From the NCBI GenBank assembly GCA_964614655.1, contig CAZTPF010000005.1, positions 1-64,000 of the forward strand: a DNA stretch of 64,000 nucleotides. Direction: 5' to 3'. The DNA comes from Casp-actino8 sp964614655 (lineage in GTDB: Bacteria > Actinomycetota > Acidimicrobiia > Acidimicrobiales > Ilumatobacteraceae). Shown here one piece after another: positions 7,491 through 15,430 of this stretch; within the stretch, counting starts at the first letter, position 1, and each line of letters opens with the position of its first letter. Position numbers and translations under genes: made by a program. The notes below the pieces were generated by a model. That model worked only from the letters and a program-made list of their open reading frames with translations. It was not told where the DNA came from and did no database searches.

Positions 7491-8926
7491 GTGAAAACGA
7501 CATGTGAAGCCCTCGACGACAACAAGGTCCGACTGTCGGTCGAGATCGACGAATCCGACTTCGACCGTGACATCGATGCCGCTTTCGCCAAGATCGCACG
7601 CGAGGTGCGCCTTCCCGGATTCCGGCAAGGCAAGGCCCCGCGTCGCGTTCTCGAAGCCCGTATCGGCCTCGAGGCGGCGCGGAGTCAGGCATTGAACGAC
7701 AGCATTCCGAGCTATCTCGCCCAGGCCGTTCGCGAGAACGACGTCGACATCATCGCCACCCCCGAGATCGAGATCACCGGGGGACAGGAATCCGGTGCGG
7801 TCTCGTTCACGGCGACGTGCGAGGTTCGCCCGACGGTGTCGGTGCCCGGATACGCCGGACTGCGCGTCGAGATCGACGTGGTCGAAGTGACCGATGCCGA
7901 CATCGACGAGGTCGTCACGGCCGAGCGCCGTCGCCTCGGAACACTGGTCGACGTCGATCGCCCGGCGGCCGTCGGAGACTTCGTGACCGTCGATCTGGTC
8001 GGAACGCGTGACGGCGAGCCGGTCGTCGGCCTGGCCGTCGACGACTGGTCGTACGAGATCGGCAAGAACTGGGTGTGCCCCACGTTCGACGAACAGTTGA
8101 CCGGTGCGGTGGCCGGCGCCGAACTCTCGTTCACCGACACCCCGAACGGCACCGAGGAAGCCGCCGACTTCGCCGTGAAGGTCTCGGCCGTACAAGAACT
8201 GTCCCTCCCCGAGGCCGACGACGCGTGGGTCGCCGCCAACGTCGACGGATTCGACACGTTGGCCGACTGGCGAGACGCTGTCCGAGCTCGGATGGATCAG
8301 GCTCGCTGGGATCAGGTACGTCAGAACCTCGTCGAGAAGGTGACCGATCGTCTCGCCGAACTGGTCGAGATCGAGCCGCCCGAGTCGATGGTCTCGGCCG
8401 ATCTTCAACGGCGAGTGCAGAACGTCGTGCAGCAGTTCAGCGCCCAGGGAATGAATCTCGAACAGTGGTTGCAGGCCACCGGGCAGGAGCCGGCCGACTT
8501 CGTGGAGTCGTTCCGTCCGCAGTCGGTGAAGGCGGCCAAGGTCGACCTGGCTCTGCGCGCCGTCGTCGTGGCCGAAGAACTGGCGGCCTCCGAGGACGAT
8601 GTCGAGCGCGAGTTGGCGGGTATCGCCCAGCGCACCAACGAGAACGCCATTCGTCAGCAGCTGATGTCGGGTTCGAAGAAGAAGCCGCGGCTGGTGTCGG
8701 TCGACCAGGTGCGAGCGGCGTACGTCGCCAACGACGCCCTGGTCGAACTGGCGGCCGAAATCGGCAAGTCGAAGGCTCTCGATTGGCTCGTGCACCANNN
8801 NNNNNNNNNNNNNNNNNNNNNNNNNNNNNNNNNNNNNNNNNNNNNNNNNNNNNNNNNNNNNNNNNNNNNNNNNNNNNNNNNNNNNNNNNNNNNNNNNACC
8901 ACGACCACGACGGAGAGTCCGCATGA
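7491..8926 (+). CDS. tig: Trigger factor (interrupted by gap)
   Basis: Ribosome-bound chaperone and prolyl isomerase that meets nascent chains at the exit tunnel. The N-terminal ribosome-binding domain contains FRQGKAPRR near residue 45 (the trigger-factor signature), followed by the FKBP-like domain and the helical C-terminal arms. The DNA enters a 100-N gap at 8798. After it, the frame ending at 8926 reads HDHDGESA, so the protein probably ends in a His/Asp-rich tail. The two sides are not in one frame across 100 bases, which only means that the gap length is a placeholder. The stop overlaps the clpP ATG by four bases. GTG start. Confidence 0.93.
8798..8897. other. Assembly gap (100 N) in tig tail
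   Basis: Exactly 100 N. The right flank encodes HDHD, pointing to a repetitive His/Asp tract as the cause of the break. Confidence 0.98.
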
Positions 8927-9555
8927 ACCTCGAGGCCTACAACTATTTCGTCCCGACGGTCGTCGAGCAGACCAACCGTGGTGAGCGGGCCTACGACCTC
9001 TACAGCCGTCTTCTGAAAGAGAACATCCTCTTTCTCGGCACTCCGATCGACGACACCATCGCCAACCTCGTCTGCGCTCAGCTCATCCACCTCGAGAGCG
9101 AGAACCCCGACAAGGACATCAACATCTACATCAACAGCCCGGGTGGCGACATCACGGCGCTGTTCGCCATCTACGACACGATGCAGTTCATCAAGAACGA
9201 CATCGCGACGATCTGCCTCGGACAGGCGGCGAGCGCAGCGGCCGTTCTGCTGGCCGCCGGCACGAAGGGCAAGCGTCTGGCTCTCCCGCACAGCCGCGTG
9301 CTGCTCCATCAGCCGTACGGCCAGGTGGGTTACGGCCAGGTGACCGACCTCGAGATCGCCGCCAAGGAGATCATGCGCATGCGTGACCTTCTGGAAGAGA
9401 TCCTGGCTCGCCACACCGGCCAGCCGATCGAGCGCATCCACACCGACACCGACCGTGACTTCGTCATGGAGGCCGACGAGGCGCTGGCCTACGGGATCAT
9501 CGACGACGTGATCTCGACCCGCGGCGTGGTCGACCGGGCCGGCCCGATCCGCTGA
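8923..9555 (+). CDS. clpP: ClpP protease subunit
   Basis: Serine protease subunit of the ClpXP/ClpCP machine, 210 residues, forming double heptameric chambers. The catalytic triad is readable: S104 in GQAASAAAVLL, H129 in LLHQPYG, and D179 in DRDF. The chamber motif INSPGGDI is present. Actinobacteria usually carry two clpP copies in tandem; only one is seen here, directly followed by clpX, so a second would have to lie elsewhere. The ATG overlaps the tig stop, placing folding and degradation in one operon. Confidence 0.97.
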   Translation: MNLEAYNYFVPTVVEQTNRGERAYDLYSRLLKENILFLGTPIDDTIANLVCAQLIHLESENPDKDINIYINSPGGDITALFAIYDTMQFIKNDIATICLGQAASAAAVLLAAGTKGKRLALPHSRVLLHQPYGQVGYGQVTDLEIAAKEIMRMRDLLEEILARHTGQPIERIHTDTDRDFVMEADEALAYGIIDDVISTRGVVDRAGPIR

Positions 9556-9634
9556 CCAGGATCTTTGGCCGATCTGCTCAAGGTCTTGACACAAATCGAC
9601 GACAACGTCGGTTGGAATCGGTCAGACTGAGACA

Positions 9635-9649
9635 CGCTCGATTCGAGCG
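9635..9649. promoter_or_regulatory. 15-bp palindrome upstream of clpX
   Basis: CGCTCGA-T-TCGAGCG is a perfect inverted repeat around one base, in the 125-bp clpP-clpX interval. A TTGACA occurs at 9586-9591 without a well-spaced TAnnnT. It could be an operator or a processing hairpin; the half-site spacing does not match the actinobacterial ClgR consensus as I recall it. Confidence 0.3.
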
Positions 9650-9680
9650 GTCGTGATCACGAGCGGAGAGGAGGTCGGGC

Positions 9681-10964
9681 GTGGCGAAATTCGGAGACAC
9701 TGGCGAAATCCTGAAGTGCTCGTTCTGCGGCAAGTCGCAGAAGCAGGTCAAAAAGCTCATCGCCGGACCAGGTGTGTACATCTGCGACGAATGCATCGAC
9801 CTCTGCAACGAGATCATCGAAGAGGAAGTGAACGAAGCGTCCGATCTGAAGATGGACGATCTTCCCAACCCACGAGAGATCCTCGATTTCCTCGACGAGT
9901 ACGTGGTGGGTCAGACCCAGGCCAAAAAGGTTCTGTCGGTCGCCGTCTACAACCACTACCGACGCATTCAGTACCAGAAGGACCACGCGCTCTCGAAGCG
10001 TGACGACGTCGAATTGGCCAAGAGCAACATCTTGTTGCTCGGTCCCACCGGATGCGGCAAGACCCATCTCGCGCAGACGTTGGCGCGCATGTTGAACGTG
10101 CCGTTCGCCATCGCCGACGCCACCGCTCTCACCGAGGCCGGTTACGTGGGCGAAGACGTCGAGAACATCCTGCTGAAGCTCATCCAAGCCGCCGACTTCG
10201 ACGTGAAGAAGGCCGAGACCGGCATCATCTACATCGACGAGATCGACAAGATCGCCCGCAAGAGCGAGAACCCGTCCATCACCCGCGACGTGTCGGGCGA
10301 GGGAGTGCAGCAGGCGCTCCTCAAGATCCTGGAAGGCACGGTGGCGTCGGTTCCGCCGCAAGGTGGTCGCAAGCATCCGCACCAGGAATTCATCCAGATC
10401 GACACCACCAACGTGCTCTTCATCTGCGGAGGGGCCTTCGCTGGACTCGACAAGATCATCGAACAGCGCATCGGCCACAAGGGTGTGGGATTCCACGCGA
10501 CCGTCCGCAGCCAGGCCGAGAAGGACCCCGGAGAACTCTTCGCTCAGGTGCTGCCCGAAGACCTCTTGGCCTTCGGTCTCATTCCCGAGTTCGTCGGACG
10601 CCTCCCGATGGTCGGCGCGGTGCGCAATCTCGATCGTGAGGCCCTGGTCAAGATCCTCGTCGAACCGAAGAACGCGCTGGTCAAGCAGTACTCCAAGTTC
10701 TTCGAATTCGAAGACGTCGAACTCGACATCGCCGACGACGCGCTGGCAGCCATCGCCGACCTCGCCCTGAAGCGCGGAACCGGTGCCCGTGGCCTGCGAG
10801 CCATTCTCGAAGAGGTCCTGCTCGACACGATGTACGAGCTTCCCGGCCGAGCCGATGTGGCCAAGATCGTGGTCGAGGCGAGCACGGTCACCGACAAGGC
10901 TCCGCCCACGCTCGTGCCGCGCGCATCGGTGCGTTCGACGCGGCCGCGTCGGGCCGCCAGCTGA
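9681..10964 (+). CDS. clpX: ClpX unfoldase, ATPase subunit of ClpXP
   Basis: AAA+ unfoldase of 427 residues that feeds substrates to ClpP. The N-terminal zinc-binding domain has four cysteines (C13, C16, C35, C38). Walker A GPTGCGKT is at 121-128 and Walker B IIYIDEIDK near residue 185; the ClpX pore motif GYVGEDVEN is present. The GTG start is fixed by a strong purine-rich GGAGAGGAGG just upstream, in contrast to the leaderless-type starts of many neighbours. The C-terminus is a short basic tail. Confidence 0.97.
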   Translation: MAKFGDTGEILKCSFCGKSQKQVKKLIAGPGVYICDECIDLCNEIIEEEVNEASDLKMDDLPNPREILDFLDEYVVGQTQAKKVLSVAVYNHYRRIQYQKDHALSKRDDVELAKSNILLLGPTGCGKTHLAQTLARMLNVPFAIADATALTEAGYVGEDVENILLKLIQAADFDVKKAETGIIYIDEIDKIARKSENPSITRDVSGEGVQQALLKILEGTVASVPPQGGRKHPHQEFIQIDTTNVLFICGGAFAGLDKIIEQRIGHKGVGFHATVRSQAEKDPGELFAQVLPEDLLAFGLIPEFVGRLPMVGAVRNLDREALVKILVEPKNALVKQYSKFFEFEDVELDIADDALAAIADLALKRGTGARGLRAILEEVLLDTMYELPGRADVAKIVVEASTVTDKAPPTLVPRASVRSTRPRRAAS

Positions 10965-11002
10965 CGTCCTCTCGTCGAGTCCTCGTAGGTGACGTTCCCT
11001 CG

Positions 11003-12292
11003 ATGAATTACCTCCAGGCCCTCGAGTACCTCGACTCCCACGCCTCCTACGAAAAGACGGGACGCATCGACGCCCCGTCCCTTCACGTCATCGAGAGTCT
11101 CTGTTCGGCCATGGGTGATCCCCAGCACGCCGCCCCGGTGATCCACATCACCGGAACCAACGGTAAGGGCTCGACCGCTCAGATGGTGACCCGCTTGTTG
11201 ATGGCCTCGGGTCTCCGAGTCGGCACGTACACCAGCCCGCACCTCGAACGGGTCAACGAGCGTCTGACCATCGATGCCACGGCGATCTCCGACGAGGCGT
11301 TCGGCGAGCAAGTGGGTGCCGTGGCCGATCTCGAGATCGTCGCCGGTGTTCGACCGGGCTACTTCGACACCTGCACGGCGGCGGCTTTTCGTTGGTTCGC
11401 CGACGAAGCCGTCGACGTGGCCGTCGTCGAGGTCGGGCTCCTCGGACGTTGGGACGCGACCAACGTGGTCGATGCCGAGGTGGCAGTGATCACCAACATC
11501 GGACTCGATCACACCGAGTTCGCCGGGCCGACACGCGCTCACATCGCGCGAGAGAAGTCCGGAATCGTGAAACCTCGATCGGCGTTGGTGACCGGTGAGA
11601 CCGACCCCGAGATGCTCGACGTGTTCCGAGATGCGAATCCGGCGACGATGCTGGTTCGCGACATCGACTTCGGAGTGGGTTCGAACGAACTTGCCTTGGG
11701 TGGACGTTTCGTCGAACTGCGAACGCCCACCACGATCTATCCCGAGGTGCTCGTTCCGCTACATGGTCATCATCAAGCCACGAATGCCGCCGTGGCACTC
11801 ACCGCAGTCGAGACGTTCTTCGCCCGACCGCTGGAGGAGTCGGTCGTCTCGGAAGGTTTCGCAGGTGTCGAGATGCCCGGACGATTCGAGATCCTCGACC
11901 ATCAACCGCTCGTGATCGTGGACGGCGCCCACAATCCGGCCGGAGCCGACGTGTGCGCATCGGTCTTCTTCCAGGATTTCGATCCGGCCGGCCGTCGCGT
12001 TCTCGTGGTCGGATGTCTGCGCGGACGCGATCCACTCGAGATGCTCGCCGCTCTGCGGGCCGACGAATTCGACCAAGTGGTGTGCTGCACCGCGCCGTCG
12101 CCTCGGGGCCTGCCGGCGTCGGAGGTCGCTCGTGCCGCCCGTGACATCGGATGCGACGAGGTGCGCGAGATCGGTGACGTGGAGAGCGCCCTCGAACACG
12201 TGCTCGCCTTCGTGTCGGCCGACGATGCAGTTCTCGTGACCGGCTCGCTGTACGTGGTCGGGGCCGCCCGCGCCCAGTTGCGACGCCGGTAG
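11003..12292 (+). CDS. folC: Folylpolyglutamate/dihydrofolate synthase
   Basis: Mur-ligase-family enzyme of 429 residues that adds glutamate to dihydropteroate and/or tetrahydrofolate. The ATP loop GTNGKGST lies at 51-58, the magnesium-binding EVGLLGRWDATN follows near residue 145, and the ligase motif DGAHNPAG near residue 307. It sits 38 bases after clpX. Its TAG stop is part of the TAGCGT hexamer that precedes ndk. Whether it has both activities cannot be decided from sequence alone. Confidence 0.94.
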   Translation: MNYLQALEYLDSHASYEKTGRIDAPSLHVIESLCSAMGDPQHAAPVIHITGTNGKGSTAQMVTRLLMASGLRVGTYTSPHLERVNERLTIDATAISDEAFGEQVGAVADLEIVAGVRPGYFDTCTAAAFRWFADEAVDVAVVEVGLLGRWDATNVVDAEVAVITNIGLDHTEFAGPTRAHIAREKSGIVKPRSALVTGETDPEMLDVFRDANPATMLVRDIDFGVGSNELALGGRFVELRTPTTIYPEVLVPLHGHHQATNAAVALTAVETFFARPLEESVVSEGFAGVEMPGRFEILDHQPLVIVDGAHNPAGADVCASVFFQDFDPAGRRVLVVGCLRGRDPLEMLAALRADEFDQVVCCTAPSPRGLPASEVARAARDIGCDEVREIGDVESALEHVLAFVSADDAVLVTGSLYVVGAARAQLRRR

Positions 12293-12295
12293 CGT
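12290..12295 (+). promoter_or_regulatory. -10 element, ndk, on folC stop codon
   Basis: TAGCGT, eight bases before the ndk ATG. Its first three bases are the folC stop codon. Confidence 0.5.
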
Positions 12296-12303
12296 TCCCG
12301 GCC

Positions 12304-12714
12304 ATGTCCGATCGCACACTCGTCCTCTTGAAGCCCGATGCCGTCGAACGCGGCCTCGTCGGAGAGATCCTCGGCCGTTTCGAAGCCAAAGGTCTCCGTC
12401 TGGTCGCCCTCGACCTGCGTCGTCTCGACGCCGACACCTTGGCCCGCCACTACGAAGAGCACGTGGGCAAGGGGTTCTACGCCGATCTGGTCGAGTTCAT
12501 GTCCCGTGGGCCGGTCGTGGCCCTCGTCCTGGAAGGCCCCGAGAACACGTGGGAAGTGGTCCGCACCATGATGGGCACCACCAATCCTCGTGCTGCGGCG
12601 CCGGGGACCATCCGGGGTGACCTGGGGATTCTTTTCACCGAGAATCTCGTCCACGGATCGGACTCGTTGGCTTCGGCCGAGCGCGAGATCGGGATTTTCT
12701 TCCCCAATCTGTAA
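12304..12714 (+). CDS. ndk: Nucleoside diphosphate kinase
   Basis: A 136-residue enzyme that transfers the gamma-phosphate of ATP to nucleoside diphosphates through a phospho-histidine. The active-site histidine is H117 in NLVHGSDS, and the N-terminal strand RTLVLLKPDAV is typical. Length is normal. A TAGCGT hexamer eight bases upstream, partly made of the folC stop, suggests its own leaderless transcript inside the gene series. It ends with TAA, the only TAA stop in the window, and that TAA forms part of the mreB -10 hexamer. Confidence 0.97.
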   Translation: MSDRTLVLLKPDAVERGLVGEILGRFEAKGLRLVALDLRRLDADTLARHYEEHVGKGFYADLVEFMSRGPVVALVLEGPENTWEVVRTMMGTTNPRAAAPGTIRGDLGILFTENLVHGSDSLASAEREIGIFFPNL

Positions 12715-12717
12715 CAT
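12712..12717 (+). promoter_or_regulatory. -10 element, mreB, on ndk stop codon
   Basis: TAACAT, eight bases before the mreB ATG. Its first three bases are the ndk stop codon. Confidence 0.5.
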
Positions 12718-12725
12718 TTCGGCCC

Positions 12726-13757
12726 ATGGCCAGGAACAATCCGCTGGCCCTCGGCCGTGACATTGCGATCGACCTCGGGACGGCCAACACCCTCGTGTAC
12801 GTCCGTGGGCACGGGGTCGTCCTGAACGAGCCCTCGGTCGTCGCCCTCGACGTGGCCGACGGGCGCCCGGTGGCCGTGGGCAACGAGGCCAAGCGCATGA
12901 TGGGTCGCACGCCCGGCCACATCCGTGCCGTCCGCCCGCTGAAGGACGGCGTGATCGCCGACTTCGAAGTCTGCGAAAAGATGCTGCGCTACTTCATTCA
13001 GAAGGTGCACACCAGCCGCTGGAGCAAACCGCGCATGGTGATCTGCGTGCCTTCGGGTATCACCGGGGTCGAACAGCGCGCCGTTCAGGACGCCGCCGAA
13101 TACGCCGGAGCCCGCAAGCCGGTCCACATCATCGAAGAGCCCATGGCCGCCGCCATCGGTGCCGACCTCCCGGTGCACGAACCGAGTGGCAACATGATCG
13201 TCGACATCGGCGGGGGAACGACCGAAGTGGCCGTGATCTCGCTCGGCGGCATCGTCACAGCGCAGTCGTTGCGGGTGGCCGGCGACGAATTGGACGAGGC
13301 GATCATGGCCTATCTGAAGAAGGAATTCTCGATGGCCATCGGAGAGCGCACGGCCGAAGAGATCAAGATCCAGATGGGTTCGGCGTGGCCCATGGAAGAA
13401 GAGATGACCGCCGACATTCGCGGACGCGATCTGATCAGCGGTTTGCCCCGAACGATCACTCTGTCCACCGAGCAGGTGCGCGAAGCGCTCGCCGAACCGG
13501 TCGCCGCCATCGTCGACGTGGTCCGGACGACTCTCGACAAGACCCCGCCCGAACTCGCGGCCGACATCATGCACGCCGGCATCACCTTGTCGGGCGGCGG
13601 CGCACTTCTCACCGGAATCGACCGTCGAATGGCGCACGAGACCGGAATGCCGATCAACATCGCCCCTGATCCTTTGTACGCCGTGGTCATCGGCTCGGGT
13701 CGAGCGCTCGAGAACATCGAGGCCATGGGGGGACTGCTGGCGGACAGTGCCGACTGA
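12726..13757 (+). CDS. mreB: Rod shape-determining protein MreB
   Basis: Bacterial actin of 343 residues that organises lateral wall synthesis on the inner face of the membrane. The phosphate-1 loop IDLGTANTLV is at about 15-24, phosphate-2 VDIGGGTTEVAV near residue 160, and the adenosine motif LSGGGALLTG near residue 288. It heads the mreB-mreC-mreD-PBP2-rodA series. Its presence predicts a rod-shaped cell with dispersed lateral growth, not the purely polar growth of mycobacteria, which lack MreB. Confidence 0.97.
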   Translation: MARNNPLALGRDIAIDLGTANTLVYVRGHGVVLNEPSVVALDVADGRPVAVGNEAKRMMGRTPGHIRAVRPLKDGVIADFEVCEKMLRYFIQKVHTSRWSKPRMVICVPSGITGVEQRAVQDAAEYAGARKPVHIIEEPMAAAIGADLPVHEPSGNMIVDIGGGTTEVAVISLGGIVTAQSLRVAGDELDEAIMAYLKKEFSMAIGERTAEEIKIQMGSAWPMEEEMTADIRGRDLISGLPRTITLSTEQVREALAEPVAAIVDVVRTTLDKTPPELAADIMHAGITLSGGGALLTGIDRRMAHETGMPINIAPDPLYAVVIGSGRALENIEAMGGLLADSAD

Positions 13758-13787
13758 GGGACGCATCGTCGACGGGGGTGATCGCTC

Positions 13788-14897
13788 GTGCCGATCTACT
13801 CGGTGAGTCGCCGGCGGGCACTCGCCCTCCTCACGCTCACGTCGATTCTGCTCATCACCCTCGATCTCCAGGGGAACTCGATCGTCGACGGTGTGCGACG
13901 GGCCTTCGGGACGGTGTTCGAACCGATCCAGGAGTCGGCCCGCGTGGTCACCCGTCCCATCGAGAACGCCTGGCGCGGAATCACCGACTACAGCGACCTC
14001 GAAGCCGAGAATCGACGGCTCCAGGATCTGGTCGACCAGCAAGAAGGAGCGTTCATCGCTGCTCTGGCCACGGCACGCGACGCCCAGGAACTCTTGGCGC
14101 TGAACGGAATTGACGACCTCACCGAGATCTCGTCGATCACCGCCCAAGTCGTCGGTGGAGCACCATCGAACTTCTCCCAGACCGTCGAGATCAACCAAGG
14201 GTCGAACGACGGGCTGCGGGTCGGGATGCCGGTCGTGAACGCCGGCGGCTTGGTGGGCAAGGTCACCCAGGTGTTCCCGACGCGATCGATCGTGCTGCTC
14301 GTGAACGACGCGACGTACGCGGTACCGGTGCAGATCATCAACATTCCGGAAACCACGACGACGACCACGACGACCACCTCCACGACGACCACCTCCACGA
14401 CGACCACCTCCACGACGACCACGTCCACCACGATTCCTCCGGCGCCGGAGAGCTCTGCGCTCGGCGTCGTTCCGAGCGAGCCTGCGACATCCACGACCGC
14501 CACACCTGCTCCTTCCACCTCGATTGCGTCGATCGTGACGGCGACTCCGGCGACGACGGCCGCGCCTCCGTCGGCTCAGACCTCGACGACCATCGACATC
14601 GACAATCTCCCGGCCACCGAGATCGGTGCTCTCCGCGGTCGAGGGCCTGATCAGCCGCCGATCGTCGAATTCGTCGAGCAGAGTTCGCGGTTCGGCGAGA
14701 TCAGGGTCGGCGCAGTGGTGATCACCGCCGGCGGATCGAAGAGCCTTGCGCCGCGAGGAATCGTCGTGGGTCGCGTCGTGAAGATCGTCGAGCGCCCCGG
14801 GACGGCCGGTGCGATCCTGGAAGTGAGGCTCTCGGCCCGCCTGACGTCACTGAACTTCGTTCGTGTGCTGTTGTATCAACCGGCGGTGAGCGAATGA
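13788..14897 (+). CDS. mreC: MreC with Thr/Ser-rich insertion
   Basis: Bitopic elongasome scaffold of 369 residues. One N-terminal membrane segment (about 12-30) is followed by a coiled coil (about 60-90, ending in ALNGID) and the beta-domain that binds PBP2 (from QVVGGAPSNF, with VGMPVVNAGGLVGKV). The beta-domain is split by roughly 120 residues (about 185-300) rich in Thr, Ser, Pro and Ala, built partly from a 15-bp DNA repeat, before it resumes at GEIRVGAVVITAGG. The insertion would be outside the membrane. GTG start 30 bases after mreB; the stop overlaps mreD by four bases. Confidence 0.92.
   Translation: MPIYSVSRRRALALLTLTSILLITLDLQGNSIVDGVRRAFGTVFEPIQESARVVTRPIENAWRGITDYSDLEAENRRLQDLVDQQEGAFIAALATARDAQELLALNGIDDLTEISSITAQVVGGAPSNFSQTVEINQGSNDGLRVGMPVVNAGGLVGKVTQVFPTRSIVLLVNDATYAVPVQIINIPETTTTTTTTTSTTTTSTTTTSTTTTSTTIPPAPESSALGVVPSEPATSTTATPAPSTSIASIVTATPATTAAPPSAQTSTTIDIDNLPATEIGALRGRGPDQPPIVEFVEQSSRFGEIRVGAVVITAGGSKSLAPRGIVVGRVVKIVERPGTAGAILEVRLSARLTSLNFVRVLLYQPAVSE
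14353..14430 (+). repeat. 15-bp tandem repeat inside mreC
   Basis: The unit CACGACGACCACCTC occurs at 14366, 14381, 14396 and, with one mismatch, 14411. It is preceded by a degenerate ACG/ACC tract. It encodes a Thr/Ser run and is in frame, so copy-number changes would keep the protein open. Confidence 0.9.
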
Positions 14898-15430
14898 TCG
14901 AACTCTTGAATCGACCGGTACTGAGACTGATGCTCCTCGGTCTCGTCGCACTGGCCCTTCAGACCACCTTGTTGGCCGACATGACCCTCGACGGAGTGGT
15001 CGTTCAGTTGATGCTGTGTCTGTCGGTCGCCGCCGGCGTGTCGGGCGGGCCCGAACGGGGCGCTCTCGTCGGCTTCATGTTCGGCACGATGTTCGACCTC
15101 GTCCTCTCCACACCTCTTGGCCTCACCGCTCTCGTGTACGGCCTGGCGGGTTTCGTCGCCGGCTACGTCAACTCGCTCACGGCCAATCATCCATGGTGGC
15201 TCGGGTCGATCGTGGTCGCGGCGTCGACGGCCCTCGCCACCTTCGTACACCCGGTCTTCGCCTCCTGGGTCGGCGTCGACGGATGGCTCACCGTCCGAGT
15301 GGTCGAAGTCGCCGTGCTCGTCGCGCTGTTCAATGCCGTTCTCGCGCCAGCGGCGGTTCCGCTCATGCGGTGGGCCCTCGTGATCAAGCGCCGAGCTCGC
15401 TTGGCTCCTCCGCCGGAGATTTTCTTGTGA
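14894..15430 (+). CDS. mreD: Rod shape-determining protein MreD
   Basis: A 178-residue polytopic membrane protein with five or six hydrophobic segments, the third member of the MreBCD complex. Sequence conservation in this family is low; the call rests on size, topology, and position between mreC and PBP2, plus motifs such as GALVGFMFGTMFDLV. The ATG overlaps the mreC stop, and its TGA overlaps the GTG of the next gene, so mreC, mreD and PBP2 are probably translated in a coupled way. Confidence 0.9.
   Translation: MIELLNRPVLRLMLLGLVALALQTTLLADMTLDGVVVQLMLCLSVAAGVSGGPERGALVGFMFGTMFDLVLSTPLGLTALVYGLAGFVAGYVNSLTANHPWWLGSIVVAASTALATFVHPVFASWVGVDGWLTVRVVEVAVLVALFNAVLAPAAVPLMRWALVIKRRARLAPPPEIFL

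Noticed and set aside
8798..8926. Frameshift or pseudogene in tig
   Set aside because: The frame change equals the effect of an arbitrary 100-base gap; all other parts of the gene are intact.
9586..9615. Full sigma-70-type promoter for clpX at TTGACA
   Set aside because: No TAnnnT occurs at a 16-19 base spacing; only the -35-like box can be supported.
14353..14430. Repeat array in mreC as a CRISPR
   Set aside because: Units are 15 bp, contiguous without spacers, and in frame within a protein gene; no cas genes are present.
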